NCBI GenBank assembly: GCA_013215385.1
Contig: JABSOY010000001.1
Coordinates: forward strand, 124,001-188,000
Origin: Colwellia sp.
GTDB lineage: Bacteria; Pseudomonadota; Gammaproteobacteria; Enterobacterales; Alteromonadaceae
Length of the DNA: 64,000 nt
Direction of reading: 5' to 3'
Below are positions 47,862 to 57,115 of the stretch, piece by piece. The notes under the pieces are model-generated. The model was not told where the DNA came from, did not search any database, and worked only from the letters and a program-made list of their open reading frames with translations. Both the position numbers and the translations under genes were made by a program. Within the stretch, counting starts at the first letter, position 1, and each line of letters starts with the position of its first letter.

Positions 47862-47937
47862 CCAAACTGTATAATTTTTTGTTCAACTTAAGCAGTTCCA
47901 AGTTTGCTTTAAGTGAATAAATAATTGTACAGATTGG
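47862..47937 (+). promoter_or_regulatory. Long hairpin in the pnp leader, probable RNase III autoregulation site
   Basis: The outer arms CCAAACTGTA (47862-47871) and TACAGATTGG (47928-47937) pair at 9 of 10 positions. Inside, ACTTAAGCA (47886-47894) pairs with TGCTTTAAGT (47905-47914) with one bulge. In E. coli a similar leader hairpin is cut by RNase III so that PNPase can control its own mRNA. The assignment here is inferred from position and shape. Confidence 0.55.
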
Positions 47938-47964
47938 TTAACAATTTAATTTAAAGGAACATTT

Positions 47965-50082
47965 ATGTTCAATACTGTTACAAAAACATTTGAATTCGGT
48001 CAACATACCGTAACTTTAGAAACGGGTGCTATCGCTCGTCAAGCAACTTGTGCTGTTATGGCTAGCATGGACGATACTACGGTATTAGTTTCTGTTGTTG
48101 GTAAAAAAGAAGCAAAACCTGGACAAGATTTTTTCCCATTAACGGTTAACTACCAAGAACGTACCTACGCTGCAGGTAAAATCCCAGGTGGTTTCTTTAA
48201 ACGTGAAGGCCGTCCTTCAGAAGAAGAAACATTAATTTGTCGTTTAATTGACCGTCCAATTCGTCCATTATTCCCTGAAGGGTTTACTAATGAAGTTCAA
48301 ATAGTTATCACTGTTGTTTCTGCAAACCCAGAAATTTGCCCTGATATTATTGCTTTATTAGGTACTTCTGCAGCATTAGCAATTTCAGGTATGCCATTTA
48401 GTGGTCCTGTTGGCGCTGCACGTGTTGGTTATACTGACGGGAAATATATCCTTAACCCATTACAATCAGAATTAGAAACGTCTCAATTAAACTTAGTTGT
48501 TTCTGGTACTGATTCAGCTGTCTTAATGGTTGAGTCTGAAGCCGATATTTTATCTGAAGAAGTTATGCTTGGCGCGGTTATGTATGGCCATGAGCAAATG
48601 CAAACAGCTATTACAGCAATTAAAGAGATGGCTGCAGAAGTTAACAATCCTAAATGGGATTGGGTTGCACCGGTTAAAAACGCTGATCTTATCGCTAAGA
48701 TTGCCGAGCTTGCTACAGAACAAGTCAACGAAGCATACCAAATCACCGAAAAAGCGGTTCGTTACGAGAAAATTAAAGAAATACGCGATGGTGTTGTTGC
48801 AACATTATTAGCTAACGATGCTGACCTTGACGTTCAAGAAGCAAAAGATTTGTTTCACGGTTTAGAGAAAACAGTTGTTCGTGGTCGCATTATTAAAGGC
48901 ATGCCTCGTATAGATGGTCGTGATCCTGAAATGATTCGTGCCTTAGACGTAATGACTGGCGTATTACCACGTACTCACGGCTCTGCTGTATTTACTCGTG
49001 GTGAAACGCAAGCATTAGTAGTTGCAACATTAGGTACACAACGTGACGCACAACGTTTAGACACAATTATGGGTGAGAAAACTGACGCATTTATGCTTCA
49101 TTATAACTTCCCTCCATACTGTGTTGGTGAAACGGGTTTTGTTGGCTCACCTAAGCGTCGCGAAATCGGCCACGGTCGTTTAGCAAAACGCGGTATGTTA
49201 GCGGTTATGCCATCAGCTGAAGAATTTCCATATGCTGTACGTGTTGTATCTGAAATTACTGAATCAAACGGTTCATCTTCAATGGCTTCTGTATGTGGTA
49301 CTTCTTTAGCATTAATGGATGCTGGTGTGCCAATTAAAGCATCTGTTGCTGGTATTGCAATGGGCCTAGTTAAAGAAGGCGATGAATTTGTTGTTCTTTC
49401 TGACATTTTAGGTGATGAAGATCACTTAGGTGACATGGACTTTAAAGTAGCAGGTACTACAGGTGGTATTACTGCTCTTCAAATGGATATTAAAATTGAA
49501 GGTATCACACAAGAGATCATGCAACTTGCTTTAAACCAAGCAAAAGCTGCACGTACTCATATCTTATCTGTAATGGATGAAGCAATCTCTGGTCACCGTG
49601 AAGAAATTTCACAGTTTGCACCTCGTATTCACACCATTAAAGTTAGCCAAGATAAAATTCGTGACATCATAGGTAAAGGCGGCGCAACTATCCGTATGCT
49701 TACTGAAGAAACGGGTACAACTATCGAAATCGATGATGACGGTACAGTGAAAATTGCTGCAACTAGTGGTGAACAAGCTGAAGATGCTATCAACCGCATT
49801 AAAGCATTAACAGCAGAGATCGAAGTAGGTACTATTTACCAAGGTAAAGTTGTACGTATCGTCGATTTCGGTGCATTTGTTAACGTACTTCCGGGTAAAG
49901 ATGGTTTGGTTCACATCTCACAAATCTCTGAAGAGCGTGTTAATGCAGTAAGTGATGTATTAACTGAAGGTCAAGAAGTAACTGTTAAAGTACTTGAAGT
50001 TGACCGTCAAGGCCGTGTTCGTTTAAGTATTAAAGAAGCGGCAGAAAAAGTTGCTACACCAGCTGCTGAAACTGCTGAATAA
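47965..50082 (+). CDS. pnp: Polyribonucleotide nucleotidyltransferase (PNPase)
   Basis: A phosphorolytic 3'-5' exoribonuclease and partner of RNase E in the degradosome. The 705 residues have two RNase PH domains ([30 protein letters not shown] in the first; [18 protein letters not shown] in the second), the KH domain [17 protein letters not shown], and the S1 domain [30 protein letters not shown]. It has a strong AAAGGAAC ribosome-binding site. Confidence 0.98.
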   Translation: MFNTVTKTFEFGQHTVTLETGAIARQATCAVMASMDDTTVLVSVVGKKEAKPGQDFFPLTVNYQERTYAAGKIPGGFFKREGRPSEEETLICRLIDRPIRPLFPEGFTNEVQIVITVVSANPEICPDIIALLGTSAALAISGMPFSGPVGAARVGYTDGKYILNPLQSELETSQLNLVVSGTDSAVLMVESEADILSEEVMLGAVMYGHEQMQTAITAIKEMAAEVNNPKWDWVAPVKNADLIAKIAELATEQVNEAYQITEKAVRYEKIKEIRDGVVATLLANDADLDVQEAKDLFHGLEKTVVRGRIIKGMPRIDGRDPEMIRALDVMTGVLPRTHGSAVFTRGETQALVVATLGTQRDAQRLDTIMGEKTDAFMLHYNFPPYCVGETGFVGSPKRREIGHGRLAKRGMLAVMPSAEEFPYAVRVVSEITESNGSSSMASVCGTSLALMDAGVPIKASVAGIAMGLVKEGDEFVVLSDILGDEDHLGDMDFKVAGTTGGITALQMDIKIEGITQEIMQLALNQAKAARTHILSVMDEAISGHREEISQFAPRIHTIKVSQDKIRDIIGKGGATIRMLTEETGTTIEIDDDGTVKIAATSGEQAEDAINRIKALTAEIEVGTIYQGKVVRIVDFGAFVNVLPGKDGLVHISQISEERVNAVSDVLTEGQEVTVKVLEVDRQGRVRLSIKEAAEKVATPAAETAE

Positions 50083-50104
50083 CTTTATACTTAAAAAGTT
50101 ACAT

Positions 50105-50133
50105 AAAAAGGGAGCCTGATGGCTCCCTTTTTT
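50105..50133 (+). terminator. Terminator after pnp
   Basis: AAAAGGGAGCC-TGAT-GGCTCCCTTTTTT, a perfect stem with T-run. Confidence 0.9.
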
Positions 50134-50180
50134 ATATACTGAAATAAGACCATAAAATATTTTATTAGGTACCTAATTTC

Positions 50181-51080
50181 GTGAATAAATTCTTTAAAGT
50201 AGCTTTAGTGCTTGCTATATCTGCCATACAAGGTTGTGCGAATAATCAATATGATTCGTCAGCGGCAACTATGAGCCAACTTATTATTGCAGAGCCACTG
50301 GCCGTTAATTATAAAAGTGAAATAGCGCTAGCTCGTTTAACTGAAGTGATCCACAGAGCTGAAATCACAGATGCCCAACGGGCTGAACTTTATTATGACC
50401 GAGGTGTTATCTATGACAGTGTTGGTCTTCGCTCACTTGCTCGGCTTGATTTTAATCGGGCACTTCGTTTAAAGCCTGATTTTGTTGATGCTTATAATTT
50501 TTTGGGTATTCACTACACACAGATGCAAGAGTTCAATCAAGCATACGAGGCGTTTGATTCAGCACTAGACTTATCGCCTGAACATAAGTATGCCTATCTT
50601 AATCGAGGTATTGCTTTATATTATGGTGGTCGAGCGGAACTATCGGTTGAAGACTTTACTGCTTTTCATCAAGATGAAAAAAGTGATCCTTATCGCATAT
50701 TATGGCTTTATTTAGCGGAACATGAGCAAGACAAAATAAGTGCTAAAATAGCTTTAAAAGGCTATTCAACCTTTGTCAGTGAGCATGTTTGGGCTAAAAA
50801 GATTATTAAACTCTACCTAGGTGAGATATCGCATCAAGCGTTTGTAAGGGAACTTACCTCGGGGGTAAGTTCAAATAAGGCTTTGAGTGAACGTTTGTGT
50901 GAAGCATATTTTTACCTTGGTAAATATTATCAATTACAGGGGAAAAATAAGTCAGCGGTTAACTTTTTTAAATTAGCATTAAGTACAAATGTTTACGAGT
51001 TTGTTGAACACAGATACGCTAAACTTGAATTAGATCTAATGAGAAAAAATTTGGTTGAAGCTGTAAACTCGTCTTCATAG
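50181..51080 (+). CDS. nlpI: Lipoprotein NlpI (TPR protein)
   Basis: An outer-membrane lipoprotein with tetratricopeptide repeats that acts as an adaptor for the periplasmic protease Prc and for peptidoglycan hydrolases such as MepS in E. coli. The 299-residue product has a lipobox IQGC (Cys19) and TPR units such as AELYYDRGVIYDSVGLRSLARLDFNRALRLKPDF and AYNFLGIHYTQMQEFNQAYEAFDSALDLSPEHKYAYLNRGIALYY. It starts with GTG. Location after pnp is the conserved one. Confidence 0.94.
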   Translation: MNKFFKVALVLAISAIQGCANNQYDSSAATMSQLIIAEPLAVNYKSEIALARLTEVIHRAEITDAQRAELYYDRGVIYDSVGLRSLARLDFNRALRLKPDFVDAYNFLGIHYTQMQEFNQAYEAFDSALDLSPEHKYAYLNRGIALYYGGRAELSVEDFTAFHQDEKSDPYRILWLYLAEHEQDKISAKIALKGYSTFVSEHVWAKKIIKLYLGEISHQAFVRELTSGVSSNKALSERLCEAYFYLGKYYQLQGKNKSAVNFFKLALSTNVYEFVEHRYAKLELDLMRKNLVEAVNSSS

Positions 51081-51105
51081 TTTATTATTTAGTTTTGCGA
51101 TATAT

Positions 51106-52521
51106 ATGACAAAAGCCAAGCGATACCTCATCATATTGAGCTTGTTGATTACCGTATCAATAAGCTCTTTTTTTTGGTTAAGCTCATTAGTCGTTGCCTT
51201 TGAGAACGGTCATGCTAGCCATGCTCAACTAAACTATATCAGCAAGTTTGGTTTAAGACCGATGTTATATGAAAGGTTTGCTACTTTATCAAATAAAGAT
51301 AAAAAATGGCTAAATATTGCTAAGTCGTTTGCTAAAACTGACGGAAATGTAGCATTTATACTAGCCAAATATTATTTGGAAAATCAAAGAAACGAAGAAG
51401 CGAAATTATGGTTTTCTCAAGCGATCAGATTAAAGCATCATAAAGCCCGATTACACTTAGCAAAGATTTATCTTGAAAATAGTAAAAATAAACAAGCAAA
51501 AGCATTATTACAACCGATTGAAAACGATATTTTGGCACTACAATTGTTAATGAAATTAGCAATAAGGGAAGGCGATAGCACTTTAATCGCTCGATACAAT
51601 CGCTTATTGAAGCAGCAGAACTTAGTTAATCACAGTACGCAGAAAAATCTTTACCAGAAGCTTGAAAAATATAGTGTTATCAATAACGTTAACATTAATC
51701 TAGGCAATACTTGTGCAGTGACTATAGCGCCATTTGCAACTAACCTGAAAAATCTAGATTATTTAGTAAGGTTAACATCATCTCCCAAGTTAGCAGCATT
51801 TCTCCCCTATCTTTGCTTCACGCCGGTAAGATACATAAGCAAACAAATGCTCAATTGTGATCATGATGAAGATGAAGCTATCCGATGTGATGAATCCATT
51901 TGGTACAAGAAACTAGACGGAATATCATTGAAGCCACGTTACCTTGCGATACTTGTTGATAAAGGTGGTGCTAATGTGAATTCGGGTATCCTATATCTTG
52001 ACGCTAATGATACGGAAAAAGTCTTCTTACATGAATTAGCACATCTGTTAGGCTTTATTGATGAGTATCCATTACCCATAAAACACCTTAGATGTTTGGG
52101 AAAGCAAACATCAATGTTTTCTCACAATATCGCAGTATTACCTCGTGTTTATCATGGTTCTCAACAATTTGTACGTGCGAAAATACTTGCTCAATTACCT
52201 TGGGCAAAATATATAGCTAATACGACGCCATTAACAACAAAGACAGAAAAAGGTTGGGTAATAGGTACTACGGGGGGAACACTAGATACGGTTGGAGCTT
52301 TTATTGCAGAAAGTTGCAATGGATCTAATTTAGTATCAGTGAAGCCGGTAAACCATACAACAGCTATGCGTTATTTTGAAGAAAAAATACCTGCTTTATA
52401 TTTGCAACTATTATCAGATAATCCAAGACAGTTTTTAATGCCAAGTTATACCAAAAATGTGAAAATAGCACTTAAAGGAAAAAATAACGCCGAAGCGTTA
52501 TTTTCATTGAAAAGTAACTAA
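51106..52521 (+). CDS. Membrane-anchored TPR protein with a metalloprotease motif
   Basis: A 471-residue protein I do not recognise by name. Residues about 7-31 form a single N-terminal membrane anchor. About 65-185 are TPR/Sel1-like helices (NVAFILAKYYLENQRNEEAKLWFSQAIRLKHHKARLHLAKIYLENSK). About 250-440 form a globular domain with HELAHLLGFIDEY (His309, Glu310, His313, Asp319), an HExxHxxGxxDEY zinc-protease signature like that of the M64 family. Seven cysteines in the predicted periplasmic part suggest disulfides. It starts 26 bp after nlpI with no terminator between them, so the two are probably co-transcribed. Proteolytic activity is inferred from the motif only. Confidence 0.75.
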   Translation: MTKAKRYLIILSLLITVSISSFFWLSSLVVAFENGHASHAQLNYISKFGLRPMLYERFATLSNKDKKWLNIAKSFAKTDGNVAFILAKYYLENQRNEEAKLWFSQAIRLKHHKARLHLAKIYLENSKNKQAKALLQPIENDILALQLLMKLAIREGDSTLIARYNRLLKQQNLVNHSTQKNLYQKLEKYSVINNVNINLGNTCAVTIAPFATNLKNLDYLVRLTSSPKLAAFLPYLCFTPVRYISKQMLNCDHDEDEAIRCDESIWYKKLDGISLKPRYLAILVDKGGANVNSGILYLDANDTEKVFLHELAHLLGFIDEYPLPIKHLRCLGKQTSMFSHNIAVLPRVYHGSQQFVRAKILAQLPWAKYIANTTPLTTKTEKGWVIGTTGGTLDTVGAFIAESCNGSNLVSVKPVNHTTAMRYFEEKIPALYLQLLSDNPRQFLMPSYTKNVKIALKGKNNAEALFSLKSN

Positions 52522-52536
52522 TTTCTCAAATAATGG

Positions 52537-52809
52537 TTAATGGTTAATAGGAACCGTTACTAAACTTGTATTTTTTATTTTAGGTGCAGTTTTAGAAATA
52601 GGGGCCTTTTTTATTGGCTTTTTAATAATCATACTCGTAGTTTTTACCTTGGCTATAGGCCACATGGTATTATTATTAAAAATATCCAATTCATCAGCTA
52701 ATCCATTTTCTAATTTAACAGTTTCCGATCTTGCTATAACTCCTCGTTTATTAGATTGTTTATCAGTGGCATGTGAGTTTGCTTTAATGAACCATGAAAA
52801 TAATGTCAT
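52537..52809 (-). CDS. Small hypothetical protein
   Basis: A possible 90-residue product starting MTLFSWFIKANSHATDKQ, read convergently to the metalloprotease-like gene. The ATG at 52809 follows AAAGG with about 9 bases spacing; the ATG at 52818 directly abuts that site and is less likely. The C-terminal half is rich in Lys, Pro and Ile with no family resemblance. It fills an otherwise empty stretch and may be real, but could be a chance ORF. Confidence 0.42.
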   Translation of the reverse strand: MTLFSWFIKANSHATDKQSNKRGVIARSETVKLENGLADELDIFNNNTMWPIAKVKTTSMIIKKPIKKAPISKTAPKIKNTSLVTVPINH

Positions 52810-52990
52810 ACTGACCATCCTTTATTTTCTTTCCTGTTTAATTGTAGTAGATGATTTGTAAATAGATGCAAGTTTTTGCACAATTGTATAAAGATTATTT
52901 CAGTGCTTTTGATTATTTAAAGTATCTAACTTTTGAGTAATGTAAGGTATAATTATTTCAGTAATATTATCTTTAGATGTAATCTCCCTG

Positions 52991-54661
52991 ATGAATGAAT
53001 TTAATGTCAGTACTTTTCGTGATCATTTTCCCTTGCTTAGCAAACCCGTAAATAACTTACCGTTAATTTATTTTGATAATGGTGCAACAACACAAAAACC
53101 TAGTGCCGTAATTGCTGCAGAAGTTGAGGTTTACCAAGAATATAATGCCAATGTTCATCGCGCTTCACATGCACTTAGTGCTAAAGCAACGGTTGCTTTC
53201 GAGCAAGCACGAATAAAAGTTCAGCAATTTATTAAGGCGAAATATGTAGAGGAAATTATTTGGACTTCAGGTACTACCGCAAGTATTAATTTAATTGCCC
53301 AAAGTTGGGGGCAAAATAATTTACAAGCGGGCGATGAAATATTACTAAACCATAGTGAGCATCACGCGAATATCGTGCCTTGGCAAATGATTGCAGAGAA
53401 AACGGGAGCAATTATTAAAGTACTACCATTAACCGCTTCAGGTATTATCGATGAAAACTCTCTGGGCAATTTCTTTAATGAGAAAACTAAACTTGTCAGT
53501 TTTGCACATGTATCTAACGTTATTGGTAAAGTTAACCCCGTTGAAAAAATAATTCAATTAGCAAAAAAATATAAAGCGATAACGGTCATTGATGGAGCAC
53601 AAGCTTGTGCGCATTTTTCACTAGATATGCAGATGTTAGATTGTGACTTTTATGTGTTTTCGGCACATAAAATGTATGGCCCGACAGGAGTTGGTGTGTT
53701 GTATGGTCGACGTGAGTTACTAAACATGATGCCGCCTTATCAAGGCGGCGGTGAAATGATCAAAAAAGTAAGTTTCTCAGGCACCTCATTTAATCAATTA
53801 CCTTTTAAGTTTGAAGCAGGTACGCCAAATTATGCCGGTGTTATTGCTTTTGCTGAGAGTATTCGATTTATCGAAACTTTTGGTTTGGCCTCTTTAGCAA
53901 AATATGAAAGTAGACTAACCCGTTACTGCTATAAGAAATTAAAACAGATTGAGTCTGTTAAGTTTATTACCGAGCAGGAACCTGATACTGGCGTCATTTC
54001 ATTTGTTGTCAATAATATACACAACCACGATATCGCGAGTGGTTTAGATGCTCAGGGTATTGCAATTCGTAGTGGCCATCATTGTGCTATGCCATTAATG
54101 GAGTATTTAAAATTAACTGGCTGCATCCGTGTTTCTTTAGCTGCTTATAACACGATAAGTGAGATCGATTTTTTTATAAAACAGCTAAACGTACTTATCC
54201 AAAATCTGCACTCTGTTGAAAAAACACCTGCAATTCCGCTTTGCCAGCTAAGCACAGAAATATCTGATGAGCAGAAAATGCTTGAACGTTTTTCTGCTAT
54301 TAAAGGTTGGGATCTTCGCCACCGAGAAATAATGTTATTGGGTAAAGATTTATCCAGAATGGATAAATCTTTACGTAATGATAAGTCACTTATTGAAGGC
54401 TGTGAAAGTCAGGCATGGTTGGTTGCTACAATAAGAGGGGATGGGACTATTCATTTTAGCTGCGATAGCGATGCGCGAGTTATTCGTGGTTTGATGGTTA
54501 TTATTTTAGCGGCTTATCAGCAAAAATCACGAGAGATGATTTTAGCTTTTGACAATAAACACTTCTTTGAAAAGCTAGGTTTATCACAGCATTTAAGCCC
54601 ATCTCGCAGTAATGGGCTTAATTCGATTGTTGAAAAAATTAGAGCTACTGCTGATGTTTAG
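52991..54661 (+). CDS. Cysteine desulfurase CsdA fused to sulfur acceptor CsdE (SufE)
   Basis: A 556-residue natural fusion. Residues 1 to about 405 are a group II cysteine desulfurase: YFDNGATTQKP at the start, the PLP lysine Lys227 in SAHKMYGP, and the persulfide Cys365 in SGHHCAMPLM. After a short linker, residues about 415-556 are a SufE/CsdE domain with its acceptor cysteine Cys471 in IEGCESQAWL. In E. coli CsdA and CsdE are separate proteins that pass sulfur and work with CsdL/TcdA. Here the tcdA gene lies next door and convergent, overlapping by 17 bp, so the functional link is kept. No suf genes are near. Confidence 0.9.
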   Translation: MNEFNVSTFRDHFPLLSKPVNNLPLIYFDNGATTQKPSAVIAAEVEVYQEYNANVHRASHALSAKATVAFEQARIKVQQFIKAKYVEEIIWTSGTTASINLIAQSWGQNNLQAGDEILLNHSEHHANIVPWQMIAEKTGAIIKVLPLTASGIIDENSLGNFFNEKTKLVSFAHVSNVIGKVNPVEKIIQLAKKYKAITVIDGAQACAHFSLDMQMLDCDFYVFSAHKMYGPTGVGVLYGRRELLNMMPPYQGGGEMIKKVSFSGTSFNQLPFKFEAGTPNYAGVIAFAESIRFIETFGLASLAKYESRLTRYCYKKLKQIESVKFITEQEPDTGVISFVVNNIHNHDIASGLDAQGIAIRSGHHCAMPLMEYLKLTGCIRVSLAAYNTISEIDFFIKQLNVLIQNLHSVEKTPAIPLCQLSTEISDEQKMLERFSAIKGWDLRHREIMLLGKDLSRMDKSLRNDKSLIEGCESQAWLVATIRGDGTIHFSCDSDARVIRGLMVIILAAYQQKSREMILAFDNKHFFEKLGLSQHLSPSRSNGLNSIVEKIRATADV

Positions 54662-55445
54662 CGAGATATTTTTTTATCGAATGCGCTGTCGCAAAAAAAG
54701 CAAAACTTGCTGTAACATGAGTAACTGCGCCAAAACCTGTACTGCAATCTAGCCTTACAGCGCCATCCTGTGTTTGTTTTGCATAACATACATTTCCTTC
54801 AGTATCAGGGTAAACCAGTTGCTCGGTAGAGAATACGGCATCAACTGAAAATTTACGTTTACTGCTCTTCTTTGCATCTGCTTTTGGAAAGTTAAACTCA
54901 CGTCGTAACTGGTTTTTTACTTTTGCCAATAGGGGATCTTGGTATGTTTTACTTAAGTCACAAAGTTGAATTTTACTGGGATCTGTTTGTCCTCCCGCAC
55001 CACCAATAGTAACAATAGGTATTTTATTTCGTTTACAATGGGCTATGATAGCTGTTTTTATTTTTACCGAATCGATGGCATCAATGACATAATCAAGCTC
55101 ATTGGTTAGTAACTCTCGTAAATTTTCAAAAGTAACAAAGTCTTCAATTATATTAACCTGACAATCAGGGTTAATTTGTTTGATGCGTTCAGCCATAACA
55201 TCAACTTTACTTTCACCAATAGTCTGACTTAGTGCATGAATTTGCCGGTTAATATTTGTTGTACATATGTCATCAAGGTCTATAAGTGTTATTGCGCCTA
55301 TCCCCGTTCTTGCTAAAGATTCAGCTGCCCAAGAGCCAACACCACCAATACCGATCACGCAAAAATGTGCTTTTTCTATTAAAGCGGCTCCACTAGCACC
55401 GTAAATACGGGCAATTCCACCAAATCTCATTTGATATTCAGACAT
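54645..55445 (-). CDS. tcdA: tRNA threonylcarbamoyladenosine dehydratase (CsdL/TcdA)
   Basis: An E1-like enzyme that uses ATP to cyclise t6A37 of tRNA to ct6A. The 266 residues have the nucleotide-binding motif VIGIGGVGSWAAESLARTGIGAITLIDLDDICTTNINRQ, DYVIDAIDSVKIKTAIIAHC, and GGAGGQTDPSKI. The 3' end overlaps the CsdA-CsdE fusion gene on the other strand. In E. coli this protein interacts with CsdE and CsdA, so the neighbouring fusion is its likely partner. Confidence 0.94.
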   Translation of the reverse strand: MSEYQMRFGGIARIYGASGAALIEKAHFCVIGIGGVGSWAAESLARTGIGAITLIDLDDICTTNINRQIHALSQTIGESKVDVMAERIKQINPDCQVNIIEDFVTFENLRELLTNELDYVIDAIDSVKIKTAIIAHCKRNKIPIVTIGGAGGQTDPSKIQLCDLSKTYQDPLLAKVKNQLRREFNFPKADAKKSSKRKFSVDAVFSTEQLVYPDTEGNVCYAKQTQDGAVRLDCSTGFGAVTHVTASFAFFATAHSIKKYLAKHQQ

Positions 55446-55488
55446 AAACTTCTATTAACGTAAAATATTTTTCATATTATAATAATTA

Positions 55489-55758
55489 TTAGTGATGAAA
55501 GCAGCAAATCCCGTAGCGGATAAGACATTTTTTATGTTTTGCGTTGGTATTTTTTATTTTAATCTGTGTTTTATATTTATTTAAGGTATTTTCAATATAA
55601 ATCGTAGAAATTGACAGTAAGATAAATATCGATGGGAATACGACAAAGTTAATAAAAAGAGTTATATCTGTCAGTAAGGGAACGACGGCAAAAGCAATAA
55701 GTATGCAAACTAAAGCGATTCGATGAATAATAGTTAAAATAAAAAATATGGGATACAT
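55489..55758 (-). CDS. Small membrane protein of unknown function
   Basis: An 89-residue product with two clear hydrophobic segments (about residues 2-29 and 33-52), followed by a Lys/Asn-rich cytoplasmic tail ending in KCLIRYGICCFHH. The start follows AAGGAC with good spacing, which supports a real gene. It lies upstream of tcdA on the same strand, 43 bp away, and may share its transcript. No family recognised. Confidence 0.55.
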   Translation of the reverse strand: MYPIFFILTIIHRIALVCILIAFAVVPLLTDITLFINFVVFPSIFILLSISTIYIENTLNKYKTQIKIKNTNAKHKKCLIRYGICCFHH

Positions 55759-55881
55759 GTGACTGTCCTTGATGACGTATTTTGTAAGTTGGTGTATTTT
55801 ATCGTTTGCTAAATTTATTTACAGGTGGCATATTTGACACTTGTCATGCCAATTGTGCCATCGATTTTTTAAGGGAATTTA

Positions 55882-56868
55882 ATGAAAATAGTTGTCCTAG
55901 CAACCAATAAATGTGTTATTTCAGCTCTATATGGAATTTTAGATATATTTTATGCTGCAAATTATTGCGCTGTACAGCGCTTCGGAAAAGATGTAAAGGA
56001 CACATTAGATTGTCAGATTGTAACGATAGATAATAAACCTGTTATTGGTTATAACGGTATTCAAGTTATGCCAACTGAGTTATTGAACCATGCTAACATT
56101 CCAGACTTTATTGTGGTTTCATCCTCTGTTAAGCCTGTTTTAGACTGCTGCGCTGACTCAGTAAATATTGAACAAAAAGAACTTGTTGCACCATGGCTGA
56201 AAAATTGCCTTAAACATGGCAGTATCATTACAAGTTATTGCACCGGAAGTTTCTTATTGGCTGAGTGTGGATTACTTTCAAAAAAAATCGCGACAACCCA
56301 TTGGCGAAGTGCAGATCTTTTTAGAAAGCTATACCCTTTTATACGTTTAGATAGTGATCAGTTAATTGTCGATAATGGCGACATTATTTGCTCTGGTGGC
56401 GCTATGGCATACATGGATTTAGCGTTATATTTAATTGAAAAATCAACTGGGCGAGAAGTCGCAACAGACTGTGCGAAACTAATGGTTTTTGACCCTGTCA
56501 GACAAAAGCAATCTCCCTATGTTTCTTTTCAAAGTCAAAAAGATCATGAAGATCAGCCTATTCTTAAAGCACAAGAATGGCTAGAAGGCCATTTCAAACA
56601 GAGTATCTCGATTGAAATATTAGCCGAGCATGTTGGCCTTGGCTCTCGAACTTTTAAACGACGCTTCAAATTAGCTACCAATGAAACGCCAATAAGTTAT
56701 TTACAGCGTATCAGAGTTGAGCATGTGAAAGTTCAATTGGAAGTCAGTACAGATCCGATAAATAAAATTATTTGGTCAGCCGGTTATGAAGATATTAGTA
56801 GTTTTCGACAATTATTTAAAAAGTTTACCGGTATCACACCTAAAGATTACCGCTTGAAATTTGCCTAA
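55882..56868 (+). CDS. GlxA family AraC-type transcriptional regulator
   Basis: A 328-residue regulator with an N-terminal DJ-1/PfpI-like (class I amidotransferase-like) domain, about residues 1-190, with Cys120 in the elbow SYCTGSFLLAECGLL. The C-terminal AraC DNA-binding domain has two helix-turn-helices: ISIEILAEHVGLGSRTFKRRFK and PINKIIWSAGYEDISSFRQLFKKFTGITPKDYR. GlxA-type regulators sense small metabolites such as glycine betaine, carnitine or arginine; the ligand here is unknown. It is divergent from the small membrane protein and tcdA genes. Confidence 0.9.
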   Translation: MKIVVLATNKCVISALYGILDIFYAANYCAVQRFGKDVKDTLDCQIVTIDNKPVIGYNGIQVMPTELLNHANIPDFIVVSSSVKPVLDCCADSVNIEQKELVAPWLKNCLKHGSIITSYCTGSFLLAECGLLSKKIATTHWRSADLFRKLYPFIRLDSDQLIVDNGDIICSGGAMAYMDLALYLIEKSTGREVATDCAKLMVFDPVRQKQSPYVSFQSQKDHEDQPILKAQEWLEGHFKQSISIEILAEHVGLGSRTFKRRFKLATNETPISYLQRIRVEHVKVQLEVSTDPINKIIWSAGYEDISSFRQLFKKFTGITPKDYRLKFA

Positions 56869-57061
56869 AAACATCAAATTCAGCCATCTTAACTCATTGT
56901 ATTTGTTGTTTATTTTTTAGGTGAATACTTGTTATTCTAGTTGTTTATATTGTCTGTTTTATGAGCAAATAGATTGTTTATCAAGATAAATGAGGGTTTT
57001 ATTACTTGGTAAATACAACAAAGACATCTCAACTTAGATAAAATTATTGATTTTAAGGCAT

Positions 57062-57087
57062 AAAAAAAGGTAGCAAAAGCTACCTTT
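57062..57087 (-). terminator. Terminator after gltA
   Basis: On the minus strand, AAAGGTAGC-TTTT-GCTACCTTTTTTT forms a perfect stem with T-run just after the gltA stop. The 247-bp gap to the GlxA gene holds nothing else that I can identify. Confidence 0.88.
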
Positions 57088-57115
57088 AATATTTTAAATT
57101 TATAAAAATAGATAA

